This document shows positions 10,401 through 19,288 of a stretch of 64,000 bases of DNA, piece after piece; position 1 is the first letter of the stretch; the number at the start of each line of letters is the position of its first letter. The DNA lies in the NCBI GenBank assembly GCA_900537185.1, contig LS999826.1, positions 1,196,379-1,260,378 of the forward strand, in the 5' to 3' direction. A program made the translations under genes and the position numbers. This DNA comes from Cytophagales bacterium Alg240-R148 (GTDB lineage Bacteria; Bacteroidota; Bacteroidia; Cytophagales; Cyclobacteriaceae). Under the pieces are notes generated by a model, which ran no database searches, had not been told where the DNA came from, and was given only the letters and a program-made list of their open reading frames with translations.

Positions 10401-11580
10401 GGATGGGGGTAAAATTGAGGTGAAAGTTTATAAAAATGATACTTGTGGGATTGATCAAGAAAGGTTGTATGGATTTGTAGAATGCATTTCTATAGAAGTT
10501 AATGATTCTGGTCAGGGAATTGAACCTGAAAACCTCGACCAACTCTTTGATTCTGATTTTTCAGTAGCGCCACAAAATGGATCGGAATTTGACAGTGCGG
10601 GGATTGGGTTGTATTTGAGTAAAAAAATAATTGATTTGCACTACGGCGACATCCGTGCAGAGAGTGCGTTGGGCGTTGGGACCACATTTTTGGTTCGAAT
10701 ACCAATTGGCCATTTCCACTACGACGATGATCAGTTGCAAGTGGACAACAACCAACGAGCAGTTGTTGGGCTCAATGGTGCAACACAACCGAATGAAGCC
10801 ATTGCGGAGGTAGACTTTACAAATAAAAAAGTTTTGACAATTGAAGATAATGTTGATATCAATGCTTTTCTTACGGAGTTTTTACAAGGAAGATACAAAC
10901 ATACAGCAGCTCAAAATGGTGTAGAAGGGTTGGAAAAGGCCAAGTCATTAGTCCCAGATTTAATCGTTACGGACCTGTCAATGCCAGGGAAAAATGGGTT
11001 GGCGGTAATTAAATCACTTAAAAAGGACGTGCTCCTTTCGCACATTCCCATCATAGTGCTCACTTCCTATGCTGGTGATGAAAAAAGAGTAGAAGTTTTA
11101 AATGAAGGAGTGGACGCCTTCATCACCAAACCTTTTGAAAAAACAGTACTGCTGGCAAGGATTAACAACTTGCTCTTGTCGAGAAAACAATTAAAAGATT
11201 TGTTTTCAGATGGGACTTCAAATTTTACTGATTTAGTAGGCCAGTCTCCAGATTCTGATTTTTTGAAAAGGATTATTTCCATTATCGACAAGAATTTGGC
11301 AGACCCTGAATTTGACGTCGCGGCGTTGGCAAAAAATATAAATGCAAGCCGGTCTTTGTTGTACAATAAAATACCTTCCTTAACCAATTATTCCCCAAAA
11401 GACTTTATTCATGTAATGCGCGTTAGAAAGGCCGCAAAGATGTTGCGCTCTGGTCAATTCAGAGTGAATGAAGTGTCCGATGAGGTAGGGTACAATACCC
11501 AAAAGAACTTCAGAAAATACTTCAAAGAATATTTTGGTATAGCACCTTCAGAGTACCTTAAAAACCAAAGCAGTATTTAG
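7471..11580 (+). CDS. Hybrid two-component system sensor kinase/response regulator (one-protein HTCS)
   Basis: This 1369-residue inner-membrane regulator senses a periplasmic signal and controls transcription directly. After a signal peptide (cleavage near NSWAQ) come two-component propeller repeats to about residue 680 (for example GGMWLATEKGLGYFDG, ENGRFHSIVQYD) and a Y_Y_Y domain to about 790. One membrane helix follows. The HisKA domain has phospho-acceptor H858 (FISNISHELRTP). The ATPase domain has NLLSNAFKFTPDGG and GIGLYLSKK. The receiver has phospho-acceptor D1168 (VTDLSMPGKNG) and KPFE. An AraC-type HTH ends the protein. HTCS proteins usually control neighbouring polymer-degradation genes. 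Here the next gene is a secreted protease with carbohydrate-binding modules, and there is no SusC/SusD pair. Confidence 0.96.
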   Translation: MMRPLFIFTLLTITFNSWAQNQLNWKEIKESSGLPSNNAYKQLASEHGGMWLATEKGLGYFDGYRVQQVPLVQNNDTITSTPIYNVAYGPHGNLWLGSKEGLKIYNPNTQKLLEHPIEDKRVVESMLFVGADRVLVSFYSGFFDIKIDENGLPLESFEYSIEDYTKDRTNFINQFYLDNNEDIYISIIGTGILKGPLRNIQNWHLFDLLEIPFKTEQHPFSQVNSIEKYDNQNLLINFINEGLFRYNINSKVLINVPALSFLDDPGFTSISGMTMNQKVLFASQLGVGLIQADLSLLDQVNVKRYSFEAIPDFNFWDNIIYSVTVKDNIIWLCTKGDGVKYAALDNPGITTYPLNDYLDKNTSIYVVKTQNNNQLWVGTFGEGVLKVDLENGRFHSIVQYDQTNNILNLPSDSINDLYFAKDNAVWIATNKGLSLYNNGKKKLEAINDEGTAPDRLFLNSFIDKNSISSNSINYIFEDAKGSMFFTSNNGMNIYDGAGRFLNHINNQTQPFLKVDAAVYFSDFLADSSIVMSGPWLGALFRKGESMSYQTIFPTDDVVYISYSINSGKETSWLATDKGLYRYDAKTSRTVPFGGQAFFKNKKINSLIESKGHLWLGTSQGLYSYNLETEEINSFSLTSASGWPFFHYGSVDKDDNGNVYFGTNKGIVVVNPDRALAAASTCQGQCPIFVSSLHINQKKTMPQLQIGGEPQVVYAPMQIHYGDLVDFQLGFPSHHIEAGARVQYALSDGNWIDAGQSDPSVLLHRLSPGDYQLKFRAVSVAGKVIATSGMQVVVLAPWYARWWAYGLYAIGVLLLVFIGIRLKIQSVKRNESIKRNQAVLKKKQETNDLKFEFISNISHELRTPLTLILNDIESLKEKDTPAVSLDKLETNAKRLKRLANEMLDLKGVEKERMKLTVGQYDAIGFVKDIFALFEALAKKKRLEFNFETPDDKLMIWFNPHQFEKVIYNLLSNAFKFTPDGGKIEVKVYKNDTCGIDQERLYGFVECISIEVNDSGQGIEPENLDQLFDSDFSVAPQNGSEFDSAGIGLYLSKKIIDLHYGDIRAESALGVGTTFLVRIPIGHFHYDDDQLQVDNNQRAVVGLNGATQPNEAIAEVDFTNKKVLTIEDNVDINAFLTEFLQGRYKHTAAQNGVEGLEKAKSLVPDLIVTDLSMPGKNGLAVIKSLKKDVLLSHIPIIVLTSYAGDEKRVEVLNEGVDAFITKPFEKTVLLARINNLLLSRKQLKDLFSDGTSNFTDLVGQSPDSDFLKRIISIIDKNLADPEFDVAALAKNINASRSLLYNKIPSLTNYSPKDFIHVMRVRKAAKMLRSGQFRVNEVSDEVGYNTQKNFRKYFKEYFGIAPSEYLKNQSSI

Positions 11581-11609
11581 TACCACTTGTTCTAGTATTG
11601 GAAACAAAA

Positions 11610-11626
11610 ACCCAAACCAGTTGGGT
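11610..11626. terminator. Small stem-loop after the hybrid regulator gene
   Basis: ACCCAA and TTGGGT form a 6-bp stem with a 5-base loop 30 bases after the stop codon. No T-run follows on the plus strand, while As precede it. It may be a weak terminator or a processing site. Confidence 0.3.
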
Positions 11627-11778
11627 CTTCTAAACAGGGTCTTTACAAAACAACAAGACCATGGCGTTGTATTGTTTGCATTTTAAATGCTGGACCTAGG
11701 GTGGGAGAAGTCCTGGGTGGAGCGAGCGGATGGAATTGTATTTATTGCGCTGTTCTTAACATTAATTTAAAGTTTATC

Positions 11779-11845
11779 TGGACAAACGAGACCGGTATTG
11801 GACAAACCGGCCCCTAAAAAACAAATTGTACCCATCAAATTGTAC
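11779..11845 (+). promoter_or_regulatory. Two sets of direct repeats upstream of the M4 protease gene (candidate operators)
   Basis: TGGACAAAC occurs at 11779-11787 and 11799-11807, a 20-base period or about two helical turns. Each copy is followed within a few bases by an ACCGG. CAAATTGTAC occurs at 11822-11831 and 11836-11845, a 14-base period. AraC-type domains of hybrid regulators are known to bind direct repeats, so these could be targets of the adjacent regulator. The role is inferred. The rest of the gap 11581-11928 shows no other feature. Confidence 0.45.
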
Positions 11846-11928
11846 ATACAAGCCAAGAGGGTTCATTTTTTAATAACAACTTAGGAATTGAAATTTTTTT
11901 GTTACTAACCTAACCAAACCCAAGTAAA

Positions 11929-14900
11929 ATGAAAAAACACTTTACTTTATTATGGATGGTGGTATTCCTGAGCATGAGCCTATATGCTCAGGATATTTCC
12001 ACTTACGAGTCGAAAGGGTTGTTTCCCTATTCGAAAAACTATGCAACAAAGGGAGGGCTTGCATTTGACAACCCCAACGCCTTTGTGAAGAGCCAGTACC
12101 AATCCAATGCCTCCTATGGAATAGAAGTATTGGATTCAGAAACCGATGCACTTGGTTTTACACATTACAGATTAAGACAAACATTTAACGGCGTACCAAT
12201 TGAGAAGTCCATGTTGTTGGTACACGTCAAAAATGGAAAAGTAACTTCCACCAATGGCGAATGGTTTCGCCAACTTCCAATTGCTGGGATCAAAACTCCA
12301 GCCGTTCAGGAAAATGTTGCTTTGAATGCAGCCTTAAAAAAGGTGGATGCAAAAACTTATATCTGGGAAAGTAAAGAGGCGAAAGAAAGAGCAGCTATGA
12401 AAGTAATGGATGGTGCTGTTAATTTTAATAAACCAAAAGGGACGTTGGTTTATATGAATGTTGGTAACGAATTGAGCGCCCAATCGTTAAGGTTGGCGTA
12501 CAAATTCGATATTTTTGCGGTAGACCCATTTACACAACAGGACGTTTATGTAGATGCGAAAAATGGGGAGGTCATTTTTTCAGTATCCCAACTTCACCAC
12601 AATTACGGAGAAGGCGACAAGCACGAGGACCATACAGAGCCTAGTCCTGCTGCGCCTGCACCCGTAAAAGCAGTTCCATTTGCCAATGCCTCTGCAACGG
12701 CAGTTACAGGCTATTATGGTTCCAAACCAATTACAGCCGATCAAAGTGGCGGTTATTATTACACCAGACAAAATGGTGCTAGAAGCATCGAGGTGTATGA
12801 TATGAATGGTAGAACTGTACCGCAAAATGGCTCGAGACCTTCGGGTTCTACTATTTCCAGTAGTTCTTCTACTTTTAATTTTTCTGGAAATAAAAAGTAT
12901 TATATGGACGCTTACTGGGGTGCCGAAGTAACCTTGGATTTTTTCAAAGAAAAGTTCAATAGAAATAGTTACAACAACGCCGGAGCCAAAGTAGATATAT
13001 TTGTAAATGGTTCAGGCCAAGGAGCAAGTAACAATGCTTTCTGGTATGGTTCGTTCGCCTATTTTGGCAATGCAACAAGTGGCACACCATTTACTTCTTT
13101 GGATGTAGTATCGCATGAAATTACCCATGGTGTAACTGGAAACTCTGCGCGATTGGTGTACCAAGGAGAGTCTGGAGCGCTTAATGAAGCCTTTTCTGAT
13201 ATTTTTGGCGCGTACGCGGAACATTATGCTGGAGTTGGTCAAAAGTGGACCATGGGAGAGTATATCTCGTTTCAGAGATCTATGAACAACCCGAACCAAC
13301 ACAGGCAACCAGATACCTACCGCGGAACCTATTGGGCCAGTACAACTGGTGGTGATAATGGTGGTGTTCATACCAATAGTGGTGTGATGAATTATTGGTA
13401 TTACCTTACTTCCGAAGGTGGAAGTGGATCCAATGACAATGGGGCCTCGTTTTCGGTAAGTGGAATTGGTATTGAAAAGGCATCTCAAATAGCCTATAGA
13501 GCATTGACCCGCTACCTAACTTCTTCATCCGGCTATAGCGCCGCAAGAACTGCTGTAATTAGTGCTGCAAGAGACTTGTACGGGACTGGTTCCTGTGAAG
13601 AAGCTGCGGCAACGGATGCGATGCAAGCAGTTGGGGTAGGAAGCGCCTATAGTGGCAATTGTTCTGGACAAAGCTGTGATGCCCTAACTGGATTGTCTAC
13701 CAGTAATGTATCGGAAAACAGTGCAACGGTATCTTGGAATGCTGTTTCAGGCGTTTCTTCTTATACTGTAGAGTACAAGCCATCAACGTCTTCTTCTTAC
13801 ACAAGTACAGTAGCCTATTCCGCTTCAAAAGTATTGAGTGGGTTGTCTGCTGCTACTACTTATAATGTGCGGGTGAAGTACAACTGTAGCAATGGGTCTA
13901 CTGCCGATTATGCAATTACTTCGTTTACAACACAATCAGGAAATACAACCTGTAATGCGCTAAGCGGTCTTTCTGTTGGCTCTGTTACGAGCTCTGGTGC
14001 AACTGTAAGTTGGAACGCTGTATCTGGGGTGTCCAGCTATAACGTGCAATACAAACTACAAAGCGCGTCTTCTTATACCTCAATTTCCGCAAGCGGAAGC
14101 TCTGTGAATTTATCTGGATTGTCTAGTGATTCAAATTATGATGTCCGTGTTAATTATACTTGTAGCAATGGCCAAACTGCATCTTATGCTTCCACCAGCT
14201 TTGCAACTACTGGAGGTGGAGGAGATTGTGACGGATTGCCACAATGGACTTCTACGGGTTATTATGATGCCGGAACAAGGGTTGCCTACAATGGTAAAAT
14301 ATACGAGTCATTGTACTTTATTTACTATTATGCTCCTACTGATACGAGGTATTGGAGGTTAATAGGGGATTGTGGTACAACCAACCCAACTTGTAATGCA
14401 CTTACTGGCTTGTCTACCTCTAATATCACTAAAAATTCTGCTAGTGCTAGCTGGAATGCAGTATCAGGAGTAAGCAGTTATACTGTAGAATACAAAACTA
14501 GTTCTTCTAGCAATTACACTGTTGGTACCGTTTCAAGCAATGGAGCAAGCTTCTCTAATTTGGCTGCCAATACAACTTACAATGTTAGAGTCAAATATGT
14601 ATGTAGCAATGGTCAAACAGCTCCATATGCTGCTACTACGTTCACAACATTGGACGATGTTGTAACTACTTGTAATGCCGTTTCAGGATTAACTGCTTCG
14701 TCCATTACTTCTAGTTCTGCTCAAATATCATGGAATGGTGTGAGTGGAGTTAGCAGTTATACGTTGGAGTACAAGGCCACTTCGGATGCCAATTACCAGT
14801 CAGCGGTTGTAAATGGTACTTCTGAACCTTACACAGGCTTAGCAGCCAACACTTCTTATACCGTAAGAGTAAAGTATACTTGCTCCAATGGGCAAGAGGC

Positions 14901-15369
14901 CGCGTATGCTACCCATACTTTTACAACTACTGGCGGAACGTCGGGTTGTGATGGCGTAGCCGCGTACGAACCAGGGAAAATATATTTCTTGGGTGATAGA
15001 GTGGTGTACCAAGGTAGTATTTATGAAGCCCAAGCAGACTATGTGTATTGGGAACCTATTTATGGATGGTGGACCTACATCGGATCGTGTGGCAGCGCTT
15101 TGAGTTCTTTCCAAAGCCAAGGCGATCGTTTGCCATTGGACGTATATCCAAACCCAGCTAAGAACCAAATCAACATACAATTTTATGTAGAAGGCGAGAG
15201 TCAAACTACTTCAGTTAGACTGATCAACTCTCTTGGTAAAGTAGCCTTTGAAAGAAAGGTGAAAGTAAACAGAGGGCTCAATTACATTCCTTTGAAACTT
15301 CCAGCTTTAGAACCTGGTGTATATATGCTGCAACAAGGTGCTGAAATAAAACGACTATTAATCGAATAA
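11929..15369 (+). CDS. Secreted M4 (thermolysin-like) metalloprotease with FnIII and carbohydrate-binding modules, T9SS type A signal
   Basis: This 1146-residue extracellular zinc protease starts with a signal peptide (ending SLYAQ) and an FTP/PepSY-type propeptide to about 240. The M4 catalytic domain has zinc motif HEITH at 396-400 and GALNEAFSDIFG carrying the third ligand Glu. Fibronectin III domains follow at about 583-671, 675-760, 822-905 and 914-1000. Two short aromatic modules at about 767-816 and 1007-1055 (VAYNGKIYES, RVVYQGSIYEA) resemble CBM5/12 chitin-binding modules. The C-terminus (DVYPNPAKNQINIQF) is a type A T9SS sorting domain. The protein probably degrades protein in a carbohydrate matrix such as cuticle, but that substrate is inferred. 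The upstream hybrid regulator is its likely controller. Confidence 0.95.
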   Translation: MKKHFTLLWMVVFLSMSLYAQDISTYESKGLFPYSKNYATKGGLAFDNPNAFVKSQYQSNASYGIEVLDSETDALGFTHYRLRQTFNGVPIEKSMLLVHVKNGKVTSTNGEWFRQLPIAGIKTPAVQENVALNAALKKVDAKTYIWESKEAKERAAMKVMDGAVNFNKPKGTLVYMNVGNELSAQSLRLAYKFDIFAVDPFTQQDVYVDAKNGEVIFSVSQLHHNYGEGDKHEDHTEPSPAAPAPVKAVPFANASATAVTGYYGSKPITADQSGGYYYTRQNGARSIEVYDMNGRTVPQNGSRPSGSTISSSSSTFNFSGNKKYYMDAYWGAEVTLDFFKEKFNRNSYNNAGAKVDIFVNGSGQGASNNAFWYGSFAYFGNATSGTPFTSLDVVSHEITHGVTGNSARLVYQGESGALNEAFSDIFGAYAEHYAGVGQKWTMGEYISFQRSMNNPNQHRQPDTYRGTYWASTTGGDNGGVHTNSGVMNYWYYLTSEGGSGSNDNGASFSVSGIGIEKASQIAYRALTRYLTSSSGYSAARTAVISAARDLYGTGSCEEAAATDAMQAVGVGSAYSGNCSGQSCDALTGLSTSNVSENSATVSWNAVSGVSSYTVEYKPSTSSSYTSTVAYSASKVLSGLSAATTYNVRVKYNCSNGSTADYAITSFTTQSGNTTCNALSGLSVGSVTSSGATVSWNAVSGVSSYNVQYKLQSASSYTSISASGSSVNLSGLSSDSNYDVRVNYTCSNGQTASYASTSFATTGGGGDCDGLPQWTSTGYYDAGTRVAYNGKIYESLYFIYYYAPTDTRYWRLIGDCGTTNPTCNALTGLSTSNITKNSASASWNAVSGVSSYTVEYKTSSSSNYTVGTVSSNGASFSNLAANTTYNVRVKYVCSNGQTAPYAATTFTTLDDVVTTCNAVSGLTASSITSSSAQISWNGVSGVSSYTLEYKATSDANYQSAVVNGTSEPYTGLAANTSYTVRVKYTCSNGQEAAYATHTFTTTGGTSGCDGVAAYEPGKIYFLGDRVVYQGSIYEAQADYVYWEPIYGWWTYIGSCGSALSSFQSQGDRLPLDVYPNPAKNQINIQFYVEGESQTTSVRLINSLGKVAFERKVKVNRGLNYIPLKLPALEPGVYMLQQGAEIKRLLIE

Positions 15370-15403
15370 GAATTTTAATATCCCTAACTCAAACCTAAAT
15401 GCT

Positions 15404-15433
15404 GAGGGAGTACGCTTCATTGTGTGCTCCCTC
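15404..15433 (+). terminator. Intrinsic terminator after the M4 protease gene
   Basis: GAGGGAG pairs with CTCCCTC, and the stem continues inward with five more pairs including wobbles around a TTCATT loop. A short T-rich tail follows. Confidence 0.7.
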
Positions 15434-15504
15434 TTTGCGTTTTCAATAGTTTGTTCTTCTTTTTTAGGTCGTTTTTTGGTATATTATATTAAAAAAAACG
15501 GATC

Positions 15505-15939
15505 ATGAGTATTTTAACGGATGCCGAGTCTTGGGGCAATAGCCACCGACTGGCATTCATGGATTACATTAGAGTAGTGCTTGGAGGTTTTATAACTTTC
15601 AAAGGTGTTGAATTTATGGCAGAGATTGACCAACTGATGGCTTTGACAAATGGCCTTGATGTTGTTTTTGCTTCTGCTTTTATTGCACATTATGTGGTGT
15701 ATGCCCATTTGATAGCTGGGCCCTTACTTGCTTTAGGATTGTTCACGAGGTTGATGGCCATAGTACAGATTCCAATTTTGACCGGTGCTGTATTTATGGT
15801 AAATCAACCAGATGGGTACTTGTCTGTAGGCAACCACATGGAGTTGGAAATATCAATTGTTGTTTTAGTATTGCTGATTGTTTTTATGATTTTTGGTGCT
15901 GGAAAATTTTCCATAGACGAACGGAGGCGACAAAAATAG
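15505..15939 (+). CDS. DoxX-like small inner-membrane protein
   Basis: This 144-residue protein has four hydrophobic segments. It shows the DoxX-type pattern RVVLGGFITFKGVEFM in the first helix and LIAGPLLALGLFTRL in the middle. DoxX-family proteins are small quinone- or thiol-linked membrane proteins whose exact role is often unknown. The gene stands alone between two strong terminators, so it is probably monocistronic. Its start region (A-tract, then CGGATC, then ATGAGT) is nearly identical to that of the SUI1 gene 8.5 kb away. Confidence 0.8.
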   Translation: MSILTDAESWGNSHRLAFMDYIRVVLGGFITFKGVEFMAEIDQLMALTNGLDVVFASAFIAHYVVYAHLIAGPLLALGLFTRLMAIVQIPILTGAVFMVNQPDGYLSVGNHMELEISIVVLVLLIVFMIFGAGKFSIDERRRQK

Positions 15940-15941
15940 AG

Positions 15942-15983
15942 ATAAATAGAGGGGCCAAATACTTATTTAGCCCCTCTATTTAT
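15942..15983. terminator. Bidirectional terminator between convergent genes
   Basis: A perfect 14-bp stem (ATAAATAGAGGGGC with its complement at 15970-15983) with T-rich flanks on both strands serves the DoxX-like gene and the opposing secreted-protein gene. Confidence 0.85.
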
Positions 15984-15984
15984 T

Positions 15985-16428
15985 TTATGGTTTGTAAAAT
16001 ATGTATCTGGTAATGAAAATACCTGTTCCATCCTTAGCACCGGCATCACTTTCAACCCCACTTATTACAAACTTCAATTCCCATCCGCCCATTATTAGTT
16101 CATTAATTTGAGCCGTTATTAAGGCATCGTTGGAAGCTATGTTTTGAAAATTAATACCGGTTGCACTGTAAAAGTTCAACAACTTGGTTTCTTTAAATTT
16201 GGATATCTTAGCGCTCTTTCTACTTACCTCATTTTGATTCGATTTTTTACCATCTGTTCTTTCGGTGGTGAAATTTTGGGTATCCATTTTTTCTTCATTT
16301 TGAATGATTCTGGACCTTCCTATTCCCATTGGTACTACCGATTCAATGGAGGTTACAATTTTGTATTCTTGCGCTTGAACAAAGAAAGTTGCAAAAGCGA
16401 AAATCAATATTAGAATGGATGTTTTCAT
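15985..16428 (-). CDS. Small exported protein with a DUF4177-like tail
   Basis: This 147-residue protein has a clear signal peptide (cleavage near FFVQAQ). The mature part begins EYKIVTSIE and ends with an INELIMGGWELKF segment and a YIFYKP end. That layout recalls DUF4177-type small alpha/beta proteins, whose function is unknown. The middle is Lys/Ser-rich and may be disordered. It lies 35 bases downstream of the OmpA gene and ahead of the cassette terminator, so it is probably the last gene of the adhesin-SprF-OmpA operon. The function is not known. Confidence 0.7.
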   Translation of the reverse strand: MKTSILILIFAFATFFVQAQEYKIVTSIESVVPMGIGRSRIIQNEEKMDTQNFTTERTDGKKSNQNEVSRKSAKISKFKETKLLNFYSATGINFQNIASNDALITAQINELIMGGWELKFVISGVESDAGAKDGTGIFITRYIFYKP

Positions 16429-16463
16429 GTTTTTTTATTTTTAAAATAACGAAAACAATGTAA

Positions 16464-18386
16464 TTATTCTACTTTGTTGTTGGTTTCATGACCGCTAACT
16501 AGTATGAATTCAATTCTTCTATTTTTAGCATGTTCTTCTTCTTCACAAGGTACGCCGTCGGAACACCCATTTAAGAGGTGTTCTTCTCCTAATCCCTCAA
16601 TATTTATTATGCGATGAGTGGAAACTCCATTTTCAACCAAGTAGTTAGCTGCACTGTTAGCTCTTAAGGTGGAAAGTTGTTTGTTGTATGCTTTTTTTCC
16701 TCTAGAATCAGTATGAGCGTGTATTTCTAACTTTAATTGGGGATATTTAGTTAGGATATCCGTGAGTTTGTCTAACTCATCTTCAGCACTTTTCTTTAAC
16801 TTGTATTCATTGAATTCGAACATTACACTATCCGGTTCTATGTATTCGAACGAAATGGAGGGCTTGAGTGTTATGGATGCTTCGAAATATTGGTCGTCCT
16901 CAATCCATATTGTACGTTCGTGCACTTCATAGCCAGCTTTTTTGAATAGTATTGAATACTCTCCGGTTTTTAATGTGTCATATAAAAGACCATTGCTATC
17001 TGTAAAACCAATTTTAACAATTCCTGTGTGCTCATCAATCATTCGGACTTTTGTATTGTCGAGAGGCATACCATTTAGATCGTCTTTTATTACAAGGTGG
17101 ATTGTATTGGTGCTGGGTTGAATTTCTTTTTTATTTGGTGTTTTGGTAGTTATTAGGTACAGATCATCTTTTCCTTTTCCTTCTCTTCTGTTGGAAGAAA
17201 TTATGGCCTGATCTTCTAAGAAGCATATTCCAAAATCGTCATAACCGCTGTTAATCGGAGCTCCCAAATTGTATAGTTGATTTTTTGATTTATAAGGGAA
17301 AGGTACTTTAAATATATCCATCCCACCTAATCCAGGGTGTCCGTTGGAAGCAAAGTATATATGTTTGTTTTTTGGAAATGGAAAAATTTCATTGCCAGCT
17401 GTATTTATTTTTTCACCGGCGTTTACTGGTGGCCCCCATTTATTATTGTTTTTAACGGAATAAAAAATATCCAATCCACCAAACCCGCCGGGCATATCGG
17501 AACTGAAGAATAATGTGTCTCCAGATATGGTAAATGCAGGATGTGCAACATTGTATTGCTTGTTGTTATAAGCAAAAGGCTTTTGATAAACAACGGTGTT
17601 GTTTATCATTTCAAAAAAGTAGAGTCCCAAATGGTTGTTTTCGGATGGTTTTTTTGTGCCGTTGTTTCTGGTAACAATTAATATATTGTTATGGATGCTA
17701 ATTGGACCATTGTTAGATGTGAACGGGTGTGGAAGTTTTATTTTTTCAGAAAGTTGTTTTATGGAAGGGTTGAAATTTGAAATGCGAAATAATTCGGTTA
17801 GAGGTTCATCAGTGCGTAGATAGTTGTGCTGAATCACCTGGTGCTGGGGTTTAGAAGCGGAATAATATAGGGTGCCATTGTAAACGGTGCTTCCAAATTC
17901 GTTGTTTTGAGTATTAATTAAAAGGTTGTCAATTTTGGTGTATGCCGAATTTTGGGTAAATGGTTCTAAATTGTTGATGGCATTAAATTGATTGATAGCA
18001 ATTGGGTCCTCTGGTTTTTGGGCAAGGTAAGATGAAAACCACTTTTTTGACTTTTCATATTCTCCAATGCTTTGCAATGATAGGGCGAGTTTCAAATGCT
18101 CCTCAACATTGTTGTATTCAGTGGTTTGTAACAGTGCTAAATAATAACCCGAGGCTTGTTTGTATTCTCCAAGTTTAAAATGAACTTCTCCAAGTTTTTT
18201 CAAAATTTCAGTATTAAATTCATGTTCATATTCTTCTTCATAAAGTTTAAGCGCTTCTCTATAAAATCCGCTGGCGTATAATTTATGGGCCTTTTCTGTT
18301 CTAGAATCTAAAAGGTTGTAGACGGTATTCAGTTGGGCCAAGACCATAATTGGTAACAAGTTCAATATGATGAGTAGTGATTTCAT
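16464..18386 (-). CDS. OmpA-family protein with TPR and PD40 propeller repeats
   Basis: This 640-residue exported protein anchors to peptidoglycan. After the signal peptide come TPR-like helices (about 30-150) and PD40/WD40-like propeller repeats (about 150-430, for example DTLFFSSDMPGGFGGLDIFY). A carboxypeptidase-regulatory-like beta domain follows (about 440-520). The C-terminal OmpA domain has the peptidoglycan-binding pattern HTDSRG then LSTLRANSA. This layout matches PorE-like and SprB-accessory proteins of the type IX system. ATG at 18386 is chosen: it overlaps the SprF-like stop as TGATG, so translation is probably coupled. Confidence 0.9.
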   Translation of the reverse strand: MKSLLIILNLLPIMVLAQLNTVYNLLDSRTEKAHKLYASGFYREALKLYEEEYEHEFNTEILKKLGEVHFKLGEYKQASGYYLALLQTTEYNNVEEHLKLALSLQSIGEYEKSKKWFSSYLAQKPEDPIAINQFNAINNLEPFTQNSAYTKIDNLLINTQNNEFGSTVYNGTLYYSASKPQHQVIQHNYLRTDEPLTELFRISNFNPSIKQLSEKIKLPHPFTSNNGPISIHNNILIVTRNNGTKKPSENNHLGLYFFEMINNTVVYQKPFAYNNKQYNVAHPAFTISGDTLFFSSDMPGGFGGLDIFYSVKNNNKWGPPVNAGEKINTAGNEIFPFPKNKHIYFASNGHPGLGGMDIFKVPFPYKSKNQLYNLGAPINSGYDDFGICFLEDQAIISSNRREGKGKDDLYLITTKTPNKKEIQPSTNTIHLVIKDDLNGMPLDNTKVRMIDEHTGIVKIGFTDSNGLLYDTLKTGEYSILFKKAGYEVHERTIWIEDDQYFEASITLKPSISFEYIEPDSVMFEFNEYKLKKSAEDELDKLTDILTKYPQLKLEIHAHTDSRGKKAYNKQLSTLRANSAANYLVENGVSTHRIINIEGLGEEHLLNGCSDGVPCEEEEHAKNRRIEFILVSGHETNNKVE

Positions 18387-19288
18387 CAAAAATATCTTGG
18401 TGAGGTTACGTTTTTCTTAGAAAATCTAAACTTATAATTAAGCATGATTTCATGTGAACCTTTGTCTACCTTATGGAGCTCATTGAGTGTAATATCATAA
18501 GCATACCCAAAACTTAATTGTTCAATAATTTGCATTTCAATTAAAAAAGTAGCGGCATTCATAGGGCGCAACGATGCGCCAACCCATAACATTTCATTAA
18601 ATAAAAAATTGGCGTTAATGTTCCATTCTACGGCTTTACCATTTACAAATTTTAACAACATGGAAGGTTTGAATTTGACCACATGTGAAAACTCAACAAG
18701 ATATGCTCCGTAAAGTAAAAGCGGCTTCTCTTGTATTATTTCTTTCTTTTCTCCAGTTGAAAGCAATTGTTGGGCAGAAATTCCAGCAAATATTTTATCG
18801 TTGTAGATAATGGCACCTGTACCAAAATTTGGTTTCACAGAATTTATATCTTCATTAAAAAGAGGGTCTCCAGGGTTGTTCAGAGATAACTGAGTGTAAG
18901 AAGTTTTATAAAAAGTGGCTCCTGCCTGCAAACCAACTGCTATTGTGAATTTTTCAAAAGGGATTTTATAGCTATATGCACCATAAAATCCAGTTTGTTT
19001 GGATACTCCGATGGTTTCTCTGAACACTTGTAAACCTAGTCCTATCTTATTGTTTTTAATAGGAGCATGTATGGAAAAAGATTGGGTTGTTGGGCTGCCT
19101 TCTAAACCAACTGATTGAAACCTTGAAAAAATCGAGCTACTCAAAAGTTGATCATAACCGGCGTAGGCAGGGTTTATGGCCAACCCATTGTACAAATATT
19201 GAGCGTAAGTACTTGTTTGTTGCCCTTCTACTTTTGTGAAAAAGCTGATGCAAATAAGGAGTAAAGGTATGGTTCTTATGATTTTCAT
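18386..19288 (-). CDS. PorP/SprF-family type IX secretion system membrane protein
   Basis: This 300-residue outer-membrane protein has a signal peptide. The family hallmark YNGLAINPAYAG sits at the mature N-terminus, and PNFGTGAIIYNDKIFAG lies in the middle, as in PorP/SprF. SprF proteins help one specific large T9SS cargo reach the cell surface, and their genes usually sit beside that cargo gene. Here the partner is the giant repeat protein just upstream. Start and stop codons overlap as ATGA at 19285-19288, and the OmpA gene overlaps at the other end. The two neighbours are therefore likely its functional partners. Confidence 0.93.
   Translation of the reverse strand: MKIIRTIPLLLICISFFTKVEGQQTSTYAQYLYNGLAINPAYAGYDQLLSSSIFSRFQSVGLEGSPTTQSFSIHAPIKNNKIGLGLQVFRETIGVSKQTGFYGAYSYKIPFEKFTIAVGLQAGATFYKTSYTQLSLNNPGDPLFNEDINSVKPNFGTGAIIYNDKIFAGISAQQLLSTGEKKEIIQEKPLLLYGAYLVEFSHVVKFKPSMLLKFVNGKAVEWNINANFLFNEMLWVGASLRPMNAATFLIEMQIIEQLSFGYAYDITLNELHKVDKGSHEIMLNYKFRFSKKNVTSPRYF

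Noticed and set aside
13677-14940. Repeated DNA in the M4 protease gene as a CRISPR-like or mobile repeat
   Set aside because: The repeats follow the codons of fibronectin III domains and vary in length. They are internal protein repeats.
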